Source: an uncultured Burkholderiales bacterium | GTDB taxonomy: Bacteria; Pseudomonadota; Gammaproteobacteria; Burkholderiales; Burkholderiaceae_C | Direction of reading: 5' to 3' | Assembly: GCA_903932865.1 (NCBI GenBank) | Contig: CAIZHQ010000026.1 | Span: forward strand, 186,001-250,000 | Length of the DNA stretch: 64,000 nucleotides | In this document: positions 55,166 through 63,151 of the stretch, in pieces | How the letters are laid out: every line of letters begins with the position of its first letter | Position numbering within the stretch: the stretch's first letter is position 1 | Made by a program: the position numbers and the translations under genes | Notes under the pieces: generated by a model | The model's input: the letters and a program-made list of their open reading frames with translations, nothing else | The model's database searches: none | What the model was told of the DNA's origin: nothing

Positions 55166-58100
55166 ATGCTCAACGTCTCTTCGTGGTCGATCCGTAACCC
55201 TATTCCCGCCGTCATGCTGTTTGTCTTGCTGACGGTGGCCGGCTTCATCGCCTTTGGGTCGATGAAAGTGCAGAATTTTCCGGATCTGGACGTGCCCACC
55301 ATCTCGGTGACTGCCAGCCTGCCCGGTGTGGCGCCCTCGCAGCTCGAAACCGATGTGGCCCGCAAACTCGAAAACGCGCTGGCCCCGCTGCAAGGCCTGA
55401 AACACATCACGACCAAAGTGCAAGACGGCGTGGTGTCGATTACCGCCGAGTTCCGCATGGAAAAGCCAAGCCAAGAGGCGGTGGACGATGTGCGCTCGGC
55501 CATCCAGGGCGTGCGCGCCGACTTGCCCGGTGACCTGCGCGACCCGGTGGTGCAAAAGCTCAACCTGGCGGGCACCCCTGTGTTGGCCTATACCGTGCGC
55601 TCGGTGCGCATGGACGACGAGGCCTTGTCCTGGTTGGTCGACAAAGAGATCACCCGCAAGCTCTTGTCGCTGCGCGGCGTGGGTGCGGTCAACCGCGTGG
55701 GGGGCGTGACGCGCGAGGTGCATGTGGCACTCGATGTGAACCGCTTGCAAGCTTTGGGTATCACAGCGGCCGAGGTGTCACGCCAGCTCAAGCAGGTGCA
55801 GCAAGAAGGCTCGGGCGGCCGCATGGAGATTGGTTCGGGCGAACAACCTGTGCGCACGCTGGCCACCGTCAAAACGGCGCAAGAAGTGGGTCAGATCCAG
55901 CTGGCCACATCGCGTGGTGGGCGTGTGCGTTTGGACCAAGTGGCCACGGTGAGCGACACCCTGGCCGATGCCCGCTCAGCCGCCAGCCTGGACGGCCGAC
56001 CTGTGGTGGGGTTTGAAGTGGTGCGCAGCAAGGGTGAGAGCGAGGTGGCCGTGGGACGCTTGGTGCGTCAGGCGCTGGCCGATTACCGTCTGCAAAACCC
56101 CGACATCGAGATCACCGAAGCCTTTGACTTTGTGACCCCGGTGGAAGAGGAATACAAAGGCTCTCTGGTGCTGCTGTACGAAGGCGCGATTTTGGCAGTG
56201 CTGGTGGTGTGGCTGTTTTTGCGCGACTGGCGGGCCACGTTTGTGTCGGCGGTGGCGCTGCCGCTGTCGGTCATTCCGGCCTTCATTGGCATGGCGTATT
56301 TGGGCTTTTCCATCAACGTGGTGACTTTGCTGGCGCTGTCTTTGGTGATCGGCGTGCTGGTGGACGACGCGATTGTCGAGGTGGAAAACATCGTGCGCCA
56401 TCTGCGCATGGGCAAGTCGCCCTACCAGGCGGCCATGGAAGCGGCCGACGAGATTGGCTTGGCCGTGATCGCCACCACCTTCACCCTGATTGCCGTGTTT
56501 TTGCCCACGGCTTTCATGAGCGGCATTCCGGGCAAGTTCTTCAAGCAGTTTGGCTGGACCGCGTCGCTGGCGGTGTTTGCCTCGCTGGTGGTGGCGCGGG
56601 TGCTCACGCCCATGATGGCGGCCTATATTCTGAAGCCCATCGTCACGGCTGCGCACGAACCCGGCTGGCTCAAGCGCTACATGGTTTGGGCCACCTGGTG
56701 CATGCGGCACCGCCTGGTCACCATGGTGTTGGCCACGCTGTTTTTCATCGGCTCCATCATGCTGGTGCCGCTGCTGCCCAAGGGCTTCATTCCGCCGGAC
56801 GACAACTCGCAAACCCAGGTCTATGTCGAGCTGCCCCCCGGCGCCACGCTGGCCCAAACTCAGGAAAGCGCCGAACACGCCCGCAAGCTGTTGATGACGG
56901 TGAACGATGTGCAAAGCGTTTACACCACGATTGGCGGCGGCAGCGCGGGCAGCGACCCCTTTGCTGGCAGCGGCGCGGCCGAGGTGCGCAAGACCACGCT
57001 CACGATCCAGCTGAGCGAACGCGGCACGCGTCCGCGCAAGCAAGCGATTGAAAACGACATCCGCACCGCGCTGCAGCAACTGCCGGGCGTGCGGACCAAG
57101 GTGGGCTTGGGTGGCTCGGGCGAGAAATACGTGCTGGTGCTCACGGGCGAAGACCCGCAGGCCCTGCAAACCACGGCCATGGCCGTGGAGCGCGACCTGC
57201 GCACCATCCAAGGCTTGGGCTCGATTGCGTCCACCGCCAGCCTGGTGCGCCCCGAGATTGCGGTGCGCCCTGACTTTGCCAAAGCCGCCGATTTGGGCGT
57301 GACCAGCGCCGCCATCAGTGACACCTTGCGGGTGGCCACCTTGGGCGACTATGACGCGGCCCTGCCCAAGCTCAATTTGTCGCAGCGCCAAGTGCCCATC
57401 GTCGTGAAGTTGGGTGAAGAGTCGAGGCATGACCTGAGCACACTCGAGCGCCTGATGGTGCCCGGCAGCCTTGGCCCGGTCATGCTCGGCCAGGTGGCCA
57501 GCATCGAGGTGGCGGGCGGCCCGGCGGTGATTGACCGCTACGACCGTCAGCGCAACATCAACTTCGAGATCGAGCTGTCGGGCATGCCGCTGGGCGACGT
57601 GACACAAGCGGTGCAACAACTGCCCGCGCTGCAAAGTCTGCCGCCGGGCGTGAAGGTGGTGGAGGTGGGCGATGCCGAAGTCATGGGCGAACTCTTTGCC
57701 AGCTCTGGCCTGGCCATGCTGATCGGCGTGCTGTGCATCTACATCGTGCTGGTGCTGTTGTTCAAAGGTTTCCTGCACCCCGTCACCATCTTGGCGGCGC
57801 TGCCACTGTCCTTGGGCGGCGCATTCGTGGGCTTGCTGATCGCGCAAAAGAGCTTCTCCATGCCCTCGCTCATTGGTCTGATCATGCTCATGGGCATCGC
57901 CACCAAAAATTCGATCCTGCTGGTCGAATACGCCATCGAAGCGCGACGCGGCAAACCCGCGGAGGGCCATCACCCCGCCGTGCCTGGCATGAGCCGCTGG
58001 GACGCGATGCTGGACGCCTGCCACAAGCGCGCACGCCCCATTGTCATGACGACGATTGCCATGGGCGCGGGCATGTTGCCCATTGCCGTGGGCTGGGGCG

Positions 58101-58273
58101 CGGCCGACGCGAGCTTTCGCTCGCCCATGGCCATTGCCGTGATTGGGGGCTTGCTCACCAGCACTGTGCTCAGCCTATTGGTGATCCCAGTGGTGTTCAC
58201 TTATTTGGATGATTTGGGCCAGTGGTCTGGCAGGATGTTTAGAAAATTGACACAAGCAAGGGGCAAAGCATGA
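55166..58273 (+). CDS. RND efflux permease, HAE-1 family
   Basis: This 1035-residue transporter has the twelve-helix RND layout with two large periplasmic loops. Typical HAE-1 features are WSIRNPIPAVM at the start, LVIGVLVDDAIVEVENI in helix 4 (the paired aspartates of the proton relay) and GIATKNSILLVEYAIEARRGK near helix 10-11. It would export drugs, dyes or metabolites. It is coupled at its end to an SDR-like gene (ATGA at 58270-58273). The substrate is unknown. Confidence 0.94.
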   Translation: MLNVSSWSIRNPIPAVMLFVLLTVAGFIAFGSMKVQNFPDLDVPTISVTASLPGVAPSQLETDVARKLENALAPLQGLKHITTKVQDGVVSITAEFRMEKPSQEAVDDVRSAIQGVRADLPGDLRDPVVQKLNLAGTPVLAYTVRSVRMDDEALSWLVDKEITRKLLSLRGVGAVNRVGGVTREVHVALDVNRLQALGITAAEVSRQLKQVQQEGSGGRMEIGSGEQPVRTLATVKTAQEVGQIQLATSRGGRVRLDQVATVSDTLADARSAASLDGRPVVGFEVVRSKGESEVAVGRLVRQALADYRLQNPDIEITEAFDFVTPVEEEYKGSLVLLYEGAILAVLVVWLFLRDWRATFVSAVALPLSVIPAFIGMAYLGFSINVVTLLALSLVIGVLVDDAIVEVENIVRHLRMGKSPYQAAMEAADEIGLAVIATTFTLIAVFLPTAFMSGIPGKFFKQFGWTASLAVFASLVVARVLTPMMAAYILKPIVTAAHEPGWLKRYMVWATWCMRHRLVTMVLATLFFIGSIMLVPLLPKGFIPPDDNSQTQVYVELPPGATLAQTQESAEHARKLLMTVNDVQSVYTTIGGGSAGSDPFAGSGAAEVRKTTLTIQLSERGTRPRKQAIENDIRTALQQLPGVRTKVGLGGSGEKYVLVLTGEDPQALQTTAMAVERDLRTIQGLGSIASTASLVRPEIAVRPDFAKAADLGVTSAAISDTLRVATLGDYDAALPKLNLSQRQVPIVVKLGEESRHDLSTLERLMVPGSLGPVMLGQVASIEVAGGPAVIDRYDRQRNINFEIELSGMPLGDVTQAVQQLPALQSLPPGVKVVEVGDAEVMGELFASSGLAMLIGVLCIYIVLVLLFKGFLHPVTILAALPLSLGGAFVGLLIAQKSFSMPSLIGLIMLMGIATKNSILLVEYAIEARRGKPAEGHHPAVPGMSRWDAMLDACHKRARPIVMTTIAMGAGMLPIAVGWGAADASFRSPMAIAVIGGLLTSTVLSLLVIPVVFTYLDDLGQWSGRMFRKLTQARGKA

Positions 58274-58971
58274 GCAACAAAGTGGCGATGGTGGTGGGCG
58301 GTGGCAGTGGCATGGGCGCTGCGGCGGCCCGCAAGCTGGCGCAAGATGGTTTTCAGGTGGCGGTGTTGTCTTCGTCTGGCAAGGGCGAGGCGCTGGGCCG
58401 TGAGTTGGGGGGCATCGGCCTGACGGGCTCTAACCAATCGAGCGAAGACCTGCAAAAGCTGGTGGATCAAACCATGGCACGCTGGGGCCGCATCGACGTG
58501 CTGGTCAACAGCGCAGGCCATGGCCCCAAGGGCCCGTTGCTGGAGTTGACCGATGCGCAATGGCACTTGGGGCTCGACATGTATTTTTTGAACGTGGTGC
58601 GTGCCGTACGGCTGGTGGCGCCCATCATGGTCCAGCAAAAATCGGGGTCCATCGTCAACATCTCCACAGCCTGGGTGGTCGAGCCCAGTGCGATGTTCCC
58701 GACTTCGGCTGTGGCACGCGCGGGGTTGGCCGCTTTCACCAAACTCTTTGCCGACGAGCACGCGGTGCACCAGGTGCGCATGAACAATGTGCTGCCCGGC
58801 TGGATCGACAGCCTGCCCGCCCAGGAACAGCGCCGCCAAAGTGTGCCCATGCAGCGCTATGGCACCAGCGAAGAAGTGGCCGCGACCATCGCCTTTTTGT
58901 CTTCGGATGCAGCGGCTTACATCACGGGTCAGAGCTTGCGCATCGATGGTGGGTTGATGCGTTCGGTGTGA
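58270..58971 (+). CDS. SDR-fold protein lacking the catalytic Tyr/Lys
   Basis: This 233-residue protein has an SDR Rossmann fold: VVGGGSGMGAAAARKLA at the N terminus, LVNSAG near 78-83 and S132 in VNISTAW. The usual YxxxK catalytic pair is missing: aligning on the AGL that follows, the positions hold S146 and R150 (in PTSAVARAGLAAF). The later NNVLPGWIDS and the final TGQSLRIDGG are normal. It may be inactive, bind NAD(P) as a sensor, or use another mechanism. It is translated by coupling with the RND pump, so the two may act together. Confidence 0.85.
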   Translation: MSNKVAMVVGGGSGMGAAAARKLAQDGFQVAVLSSSGKGEALGRELGGIGLTGSNQSSEDLQKLVDQTMARWGRIDVLVNSAGHGPKGPLLELTDAQWHLGLDMYFLNVVRAVRLVAPIMVQQKSGSIVNISTAWVVEPSAMFPTSAVARAGLAAFTKLFADEHAVHQVRMNNVLPGWIDSLPAQEQRRQSVPMQRYGTSEEVAATIAFLSSDAAAYITGQSLRIDGGLMRSV

Positions 58972-59002
58972 TTGCGCTCAGCCACATTCGTTGTTTGAGG
59001 AC

Positions 59003-59860
59003 TCAAGGGTTGCAGAAATCACACCGGGCGGGATCGGCCCAAGGCTGGGTGTGGACTGCGCGGTGTTCTTCGTGGCCGCATTTTTTGCAGCCCCAGATCT
59101 CGGCTTTGGGCAATCGGGTCAAGCTGCCGCAGTCACGGCAGGGCAGTCCTGGAATTTGCTGGCTCAGCCAGTAGCCCGGCGAGTCACAGTCAGGGCAGGC
59201 CGAAAGCAATTTTCGAATGAGCTCTTCGGTAGCTTTGAGGATCAATTTTTGGCGGGTCGGATTGCAAAAAGCCCGCAGATCGTTTTCAGCAAACACCACG
59301 CCATTGCCAGACTTGGCTTGGGCCAGATGAAAGGCCTTGAGGAGCAACGTGTGATCGTGGATTCCTTTGTCCATGTCGGGGTGCTCGGGGTGTTCGGGTC
59401 GCAGCACCAGGTGGTGTTCAGGGAATCCGGCCTCTTTGGCAAAGCGTTCGAGCTCTTGAGGAGTTTTGACCATCCTGTGCAGGCTTTGGGCGGGGCCGTG
59501 AGCAAAGCCGGTCACTTCAAGCTCGGACAAGCGATCGACCCACAACACGACTTCGGTGTTCCAGGGCATGAAGGCCCCAAAGGGGTCGGGCCCAAACGAG
59601 CCTTCGCTGGCCATGCCCACAGACGCGTCGGTCAGTGCAATGCCAATGGCTGCCTTTTTTTTGGCTGCATCCAGCTGTGAGCCAGCGCGTGTCAGTTCAC
59701 GCGTGAAGGTGCCCAACAGGTCGGTGTCATAGCCGTCGGTGTGCACCAACTGGCAGCCCAGGGCGTCTTCCAATGGCCCGCGCAACAGGTCTTGCTTGCC
59801 ATGTTGCGTCAGGAGGGCAACTTGGCGACCTTGATAAAAGAGGGGCGGTGCTGTGCTCAT
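59003..59860 (-). CDS. DUF6671 double zinc-ribbon protein
   Basis: This 285-residue protein of unknown function matches the DUF6671 pattern. An N-terminal domain starts QVALLTQHGKQDLL and includes TDLLGTF and ALTDASVGMASEGSFGPDPFG. A middle helical part follows, with FAENDLRAFCNPTRQKLI. Two CxxC pairs (CPDC with CRDCG, and CKKCG with CDFCNP at the very end) should bind zinc. Its start overlaps the stop of sbtA (ATGA at 59857-59860), a tight coupling that suggests a shared role. No signal peptide is seen, so it is cytoplasmic. Confidence 0.85.
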   Translation of the reverse strand: MSTAPPLFYQGRQVALLTQHGKQDLLRGPLEDALGCQLVHTDGYDTDLLGTFTRELTRAGSQLDAAKKKAAIGIALTDASVGMASEGSFGPDPFGAFMPWNTEVVLWVDRLSELEVTGFAHGPAQSLHRMVKTPQELERFAKEAGFPEHHLVLRPEHPEHPDMDKGIHDHTLLLKAFHLAQAKSGNGVVFAENDLRAFCNPTRQKLILKATEELIRKLLSACPDCDSPGYWLSQQIPGLPCRDCGSLTRLPKAEIWGCKKCGHEEHRAVHTQPWADPARCDFCNP

Positions 59861-60864
59861 GTCAGCACCATTTGCGCCACCGCCAAATAGACTGGGATGC
59901 CCAGCACGATGTTGAGCGGAAAAGTCAAACCCAAGCTCAGTCCGAAATACAGCGCAGGTTTGGCTTCGGGCAAAGCGGTGCGCAACACAGCGGGCACGGC
60001 GATGTAAGAGGCGCTGGCGGCCAGCACCATGAGCAAGGCCCCATCGCCTGCGCTCAGTTTCAACACGACAGCCACACCCAGGGCCAGTGCCGCATGCACG
60101 ATGGGGCCGAGCACGGCATAGGCGATCAACACGGGCGACTGGCCTTTGACTTGGGGCAGGTTGCGCGCGGCCATCAAGCCCATGTCGAGCAGGAAAAAGG
60201 CCAACATGCCCTTGAACAGGTCCACAGAGAAAGGGGCCATCGCCTCTTGGCCCGATTCGCCGGTGATCAGGCCGATCACCATGGCCCCCAACAGCAGCAA
60301 CTGCGCGCCATCGGTGAAGGACTCGTGCAGGATCTTGCCCACCGACGCACCATAGGGCACTTCGGGCCCTCTCACTGTAGTCGCGCCACCCGCTAGCGGC
60401 ACCAAGCCTGAGGCCGTTTTGCGGCGCAGTGAATTGGCCAGCACCACCGCCAGGATGATCGCGGGTGACTCCATCAAGGCCATGGCCGCAGCCATGTGCC
60501 CCCCGTAAGGCACGCCTTGGTTTTCCAGCGTCTGCACCGCCGTGACAAACGTGACTGCGCTCACCGAGCCATAAGTGGCGGCCACGGCCGCCGCGTCAAA
60601 GCCCGACACAAAGCGACGCAGCACGGTGTAACCGATCAGCGGGATGACGATGGCCAGCGCCACGGCGGCGGCCAGGCTGATGCCCACGGTGGCCGTCAGG
60701 CCCGATTGCGACAGCGCAAAGCCGCCCTTCAGACCCAAGGCCATCAAGAGGTAGAGCGACAAAAAGCGCGAGATGGCAGGCGGAATTTCGAGGTTGGATT
60801 TGACGGTGCCCGCCAGCACGCCGAAGATGAAAAAGAGGATGGCGGGGTCGATCAGATTTTGCAT
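59857..60864 (-). CDS. sbtA: Sodium-dependent bicarbonate transporter SbtA-like
   Basis: This 335-residue inner-membrane protein is of the SbtA family, which imports bicarbonate with sodium. About ten helices are visible. Family features are PAILFFIFGVLAGTVKSNLEIP at the N terminus (in pieces), LMALGLKGGFAL, and YGSVSAVTFVTAVQTLENQG midway. No SbtB-type PII gene follows; instead a DUF6671 gene is coupled to it. A divergent LysR gene of the CmpR/CbbR group starts 84 bp away. AAGGA precedes the ATG. Confidence 0.93.
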   Translation of the reverse strand: MQNLIDPAILFFIFGVLAGTVKSNLEIPPAISRFLSLYLLMALGLKGGFALSQSGLTATVGISLAAAVALAIVIPLIGYTVLRRFVSGFDAAAVAATYGSVSAVTFVTAVQTLENQGVPYGGHMAAAMALMESPAIILAVVLANSLRRKTASGLVPLAGGATTVRGPEVPYGASVGKILHESFTDGAQLLLLGAMVIGLITGESGQEAMAPFSVDLFKGMLAFFLLDMGLMAARNLPQVKGQSPVLIAYAVLGPIVHAALALGVAVVLKLSAGDGALLMVLAASASYIAVPAVLRTALPEAKPALYFGLSLGLTFPLNIVLGIPVYLAVAQMVLT

Positions 60865-60933
60865 GGGTTATTCCTTGCATCGATCATAAAAATGGATGGA
60901 ACATTTGTAAAATCGATTCTTCAACCCATAGGT

Positions 60934-60949
60934 ATAGATAAAATTCTAT
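60934..60949. promoter_or_regulatory. Inverted repeat at the LysR-gene start
   Basis: ATAGA-TAAAAT-TCTAT is a perfect five-base inverted repeat with a six-base centre. It overlaps the ATG of the LysR gene (60948) and lies about 70 bp upstream of sbtA. It could be the LysR protein's own operator; this is a visual call only. Confidence 0.4.
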
Positions 60950-61844
60950 GAACGTCAGCTTTCGTCAATTGCGACTTTTTCTGGCTTTGGCCGAAACCGG
61001 CAGCGTGAGTGCTGCGGCCAAGGTGATGCACGTCACCCAGCCCACGGCCTCGATGCAGCTCAAGGACATCAGCGAGTCTGTGGGCTTGCCCCTGTACGAG
61101 CTGGTGGGCAAAAAACTCTACCTGACCGAGGTGGGCCAAGAGCTGGCGCAGACCGCCCGCGCCGTGGCGCACACCTGGGATGCCTTTGAGCAAAATGTGG
61201 ACGCCGCCAAGGGCTTGTCGCGCGGCAAGCTGCGGGTGGCGGTGGTGAGCACGGCCAAGTACTTCATGCCGCACCTGATCGGCAGCTTTTGCAAGCGGCA
61301 CCCGGCCATTGACGTTTCACTGGAGATCTTGAACCGTGATGGCGTGGTGCAACGCTTGCAGGGCAACCTGGACGACCTGTACATCATGTCCATGCCGCCC
61401 AAGGACATGGACCTGGGCGACGAGGCCTTCATGCCCAACCCGATCGTGGTGATCGCGCCCACATCCGACCCATTGGCCAAGCGCAGCGCTGTGCCTTTGC
61501 ACGAGTTGGCGCAGCGCCGCTTCATCTTTCGCGAAAAAGGCTCGGGCACACGCATGGCCGCTGACCAGTTTTTCAAGCAGATGAAGTTCCGACCCGATGT
61601 GCGGCTGGAGCTGGGCAGCAACGAGGCCATCAAGGAGTCGGTGGCCGGGGGCTTGGGGGTAGGCGTGGTGTCGCGTCACGCCTTGCACGGGCATCAAAAA
61701 GAAAATGGCGTGCGTGTGATCGACGTGCAAGGCTTTCCCCTGCCCTCGGCCTGGCACATCGTCTATCCAGCCGGCAAAAAGCTGTCACCGCTGGCGCTGG
61801 CGTTCAAGCAGCATGTGCTCCAGCAGATCAGTCGGCGCAAATGA
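60948..61844 (+). CDS. LysR-family regulator, CmpR/CbbR-like
   Basis: This 298-residue LysR regulator has an N-terminal helix-turn-helix (FRQLRLFLALAETGSVSAAAKVMHVTQPTASMQLKD, in two pieces) and a substrate-binding domain. Divergent placement next to sbtA and resemblance to CmpR/CbbR proteins suggest that it controls bicarbonate uptake in response to carbon or redox metabolites such as 2-phosphoglycolate or NADPH. That link is inference from context. Confidence 0.9.
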   Translation: MNVSFRQLRLFLALAETGSVSAAAKVMHVTQPTASMQLKDISESVGLPLYELVGKKLYLTEVGQELAQTARAVAHTWDAFEQNVDAAKGLSRGKLRVAVVSTAKYFMPHLIGSFCKRHPAIDVSLEILNRDGVVQRLQGNLDDLYIMSMPPKDMDLGDEAFMPNPIVVIAPTSDPLAKRSAVPLHELAQRRFIFREKGSGTRMAADQFFKQMKFRPDVRLELGSNEAIKESVAGGLGVGVVSRHALHGHQKENGVRVIDVQGFPLPSAWHIVYPAGKKLSPLALAFKQHVLQQISRRK

Positions 61845-61923
61845 CGGCTGCAGGGGGAGGTGAATGTGGGGTCATCCAAGGTGGCAGTGACGCGTGAACC
61901 CCAAGTTGGCCCTCAGCCATGCC

Positions 61924-63030
61924 TCATCGGTGAACCGGCAGATTCAAAGTCCGAAATGCATTTTCAAAGGCGGGGCCCAATTGGAACGCGCGGTCTGTCA
62001 GAGAGGGCGCGGCAACAGGGGTTTGTTGCAAGCATTGATGGATGGCCTGCACCATGGCTTGGGCATCGTTGATCGGGGTGAACACCACCAGATCTTCCCA
62101 ATCCGCATGTTGGCCTTGATCGGTGGCGGCTTCAGAAATCACACGCGCACCCAAAGACAGGCATTCACAAATGCGCGTACTTTCCAGCAAGGCGTTTTCG
62201 TAATAGTGGATGTTGACCACCACTTTGGCATGCGCCATGGCACGCCACAAATCTTGGCCATACAAGCTGCGTTCTGCCCGCACCTCAAAGTGCTCGCCGA
62301 GCACCTTGAGAAAAGCCTGTCTTCTTTTGTTTTTCAAGTCGCCATAAAACAGCACATCGCATGCGTGCGCGCTGTCTGAGTCGGCCAAAGCGCTTGAAAA
62401 CTCAGCACCAGGGTGGTTGGGCACCGGCGACAAGGGCACATGAAAAAGCATGTCGGCGGGTAGGCCTTGCTGGATCAAAAACTGGATGTTTTGCGCCGAG
62501 TAATCAAAAACCGCCACCGAGTTGTAAAGGATGTTCAGGTACTCGGGGGTGAACCATCGAGGATGGACCGATTGCTCCATTTGAAAAACGATGCGTTTTT
62601 CGCGTGGCGGCAAATGCGAAAACATTTGTGGGCAAATGACCAGGTACATGTCTTCAGGAAAGGCATCGGGCATCTCGTGGTCGATGTGCACCGCAAAACC
62701 CCAAGCGTGTGCATGGGTCTGCAAGGCGTGCGCCACAAAAGCGGTGGCGCGTGTGCACACGATGCGCAGCGAGCTTGCAGAGCCCAAGCTTTTTTGATCA
62801 ACAATGCGTTGGCGGCGCAAAGGCCAATCGTTCGAGGATGACGGTGCTGGGTTTTGCAAGGCCAGACTCCGCCACGCACGAAAAGCCGGGTGAATGTCTC
62901 CTGCAGGCGGGCAAACCCATCGTTTGAACAGGGGGCGGGGCGCCAATTGCGCGTCAAACACCAGCGATGTCAACCAGCCACGCGGCTTGCCGTTGGCATG
63001 AAAACCTATTTTTTTCAGCGGATGGGTCAT
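61924..63030 (-). CDS. Glycosyltransferase (group 1/CgeB-like)
   Basis: This 368-residue protein has a C-terminal GT-B type domain. DVLFYGDLKNKRRQAFLKVL leads to the acceptor strand, then VVNIHYYENALLESTRICECLSLGARVISE, the glycosyltransferase group 1 signature with its glutamate, and a closing ADWEDLVVFTPI. The N-terminal half has HIDHEMPDAFPEDMYLVICPQ. It resembles CgeB/DUF3880-type transferases. ATG 63030 was chosen; the open frame runs to 63171. The sugar and acceptor are unknown, and no polysaccharide cluster is adjacent. Confidence 0.8.
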   Translation of the reverse strand: MTHPLKKIGFHANGKPRGWLTSLVFDAQLAPRPLFKRWVCPPAGDIHPAFRAWRSLALQNPAPSSSNDWPLRRQRIVDQKSLGSASSLRIVCTRATAFVAHALQTHAHAWGFAVHIDHEMPDAFPEDMYLVICPQMFSHLPPREKRIVFQMEQSVHPRWFTPEYLNILYNSVAVFDYSAQNIQFLIQQGLPADMLFHVPLSPVPNHPGAEFSSALADSDSAHACDVLFYGDLKNKRRQAFLKVLGEHFEVRAERSLYGQDLWRAMAHAKVVVNIHYYENALLESTRICECLSLGARVISEAATDQGQHADWEDLVVFTPINDAQAMVQAIHQCLQQTPVAAPSLTDRAFQLGPAFENAFRTLNLPVHR

Positions 63031-63151
63031 GATTTCTGTCAAGCATACGCACAAAAATAGGCTTGAGTTGTCGTCAGACAACCCGTTGTTGAACCGAGGG
63101 GTGTGACTACCCCAAGGACCCCGGTGCCAACGCAGGGCTTGTACACGCCAT

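Noticed and set aside
55976..58024. 682-codon minus-strand frame opposite the RND permease
   Set aside because: It is an antisense shadow with no recognisable domain, while the plus strand encodes a complete RND transporter.
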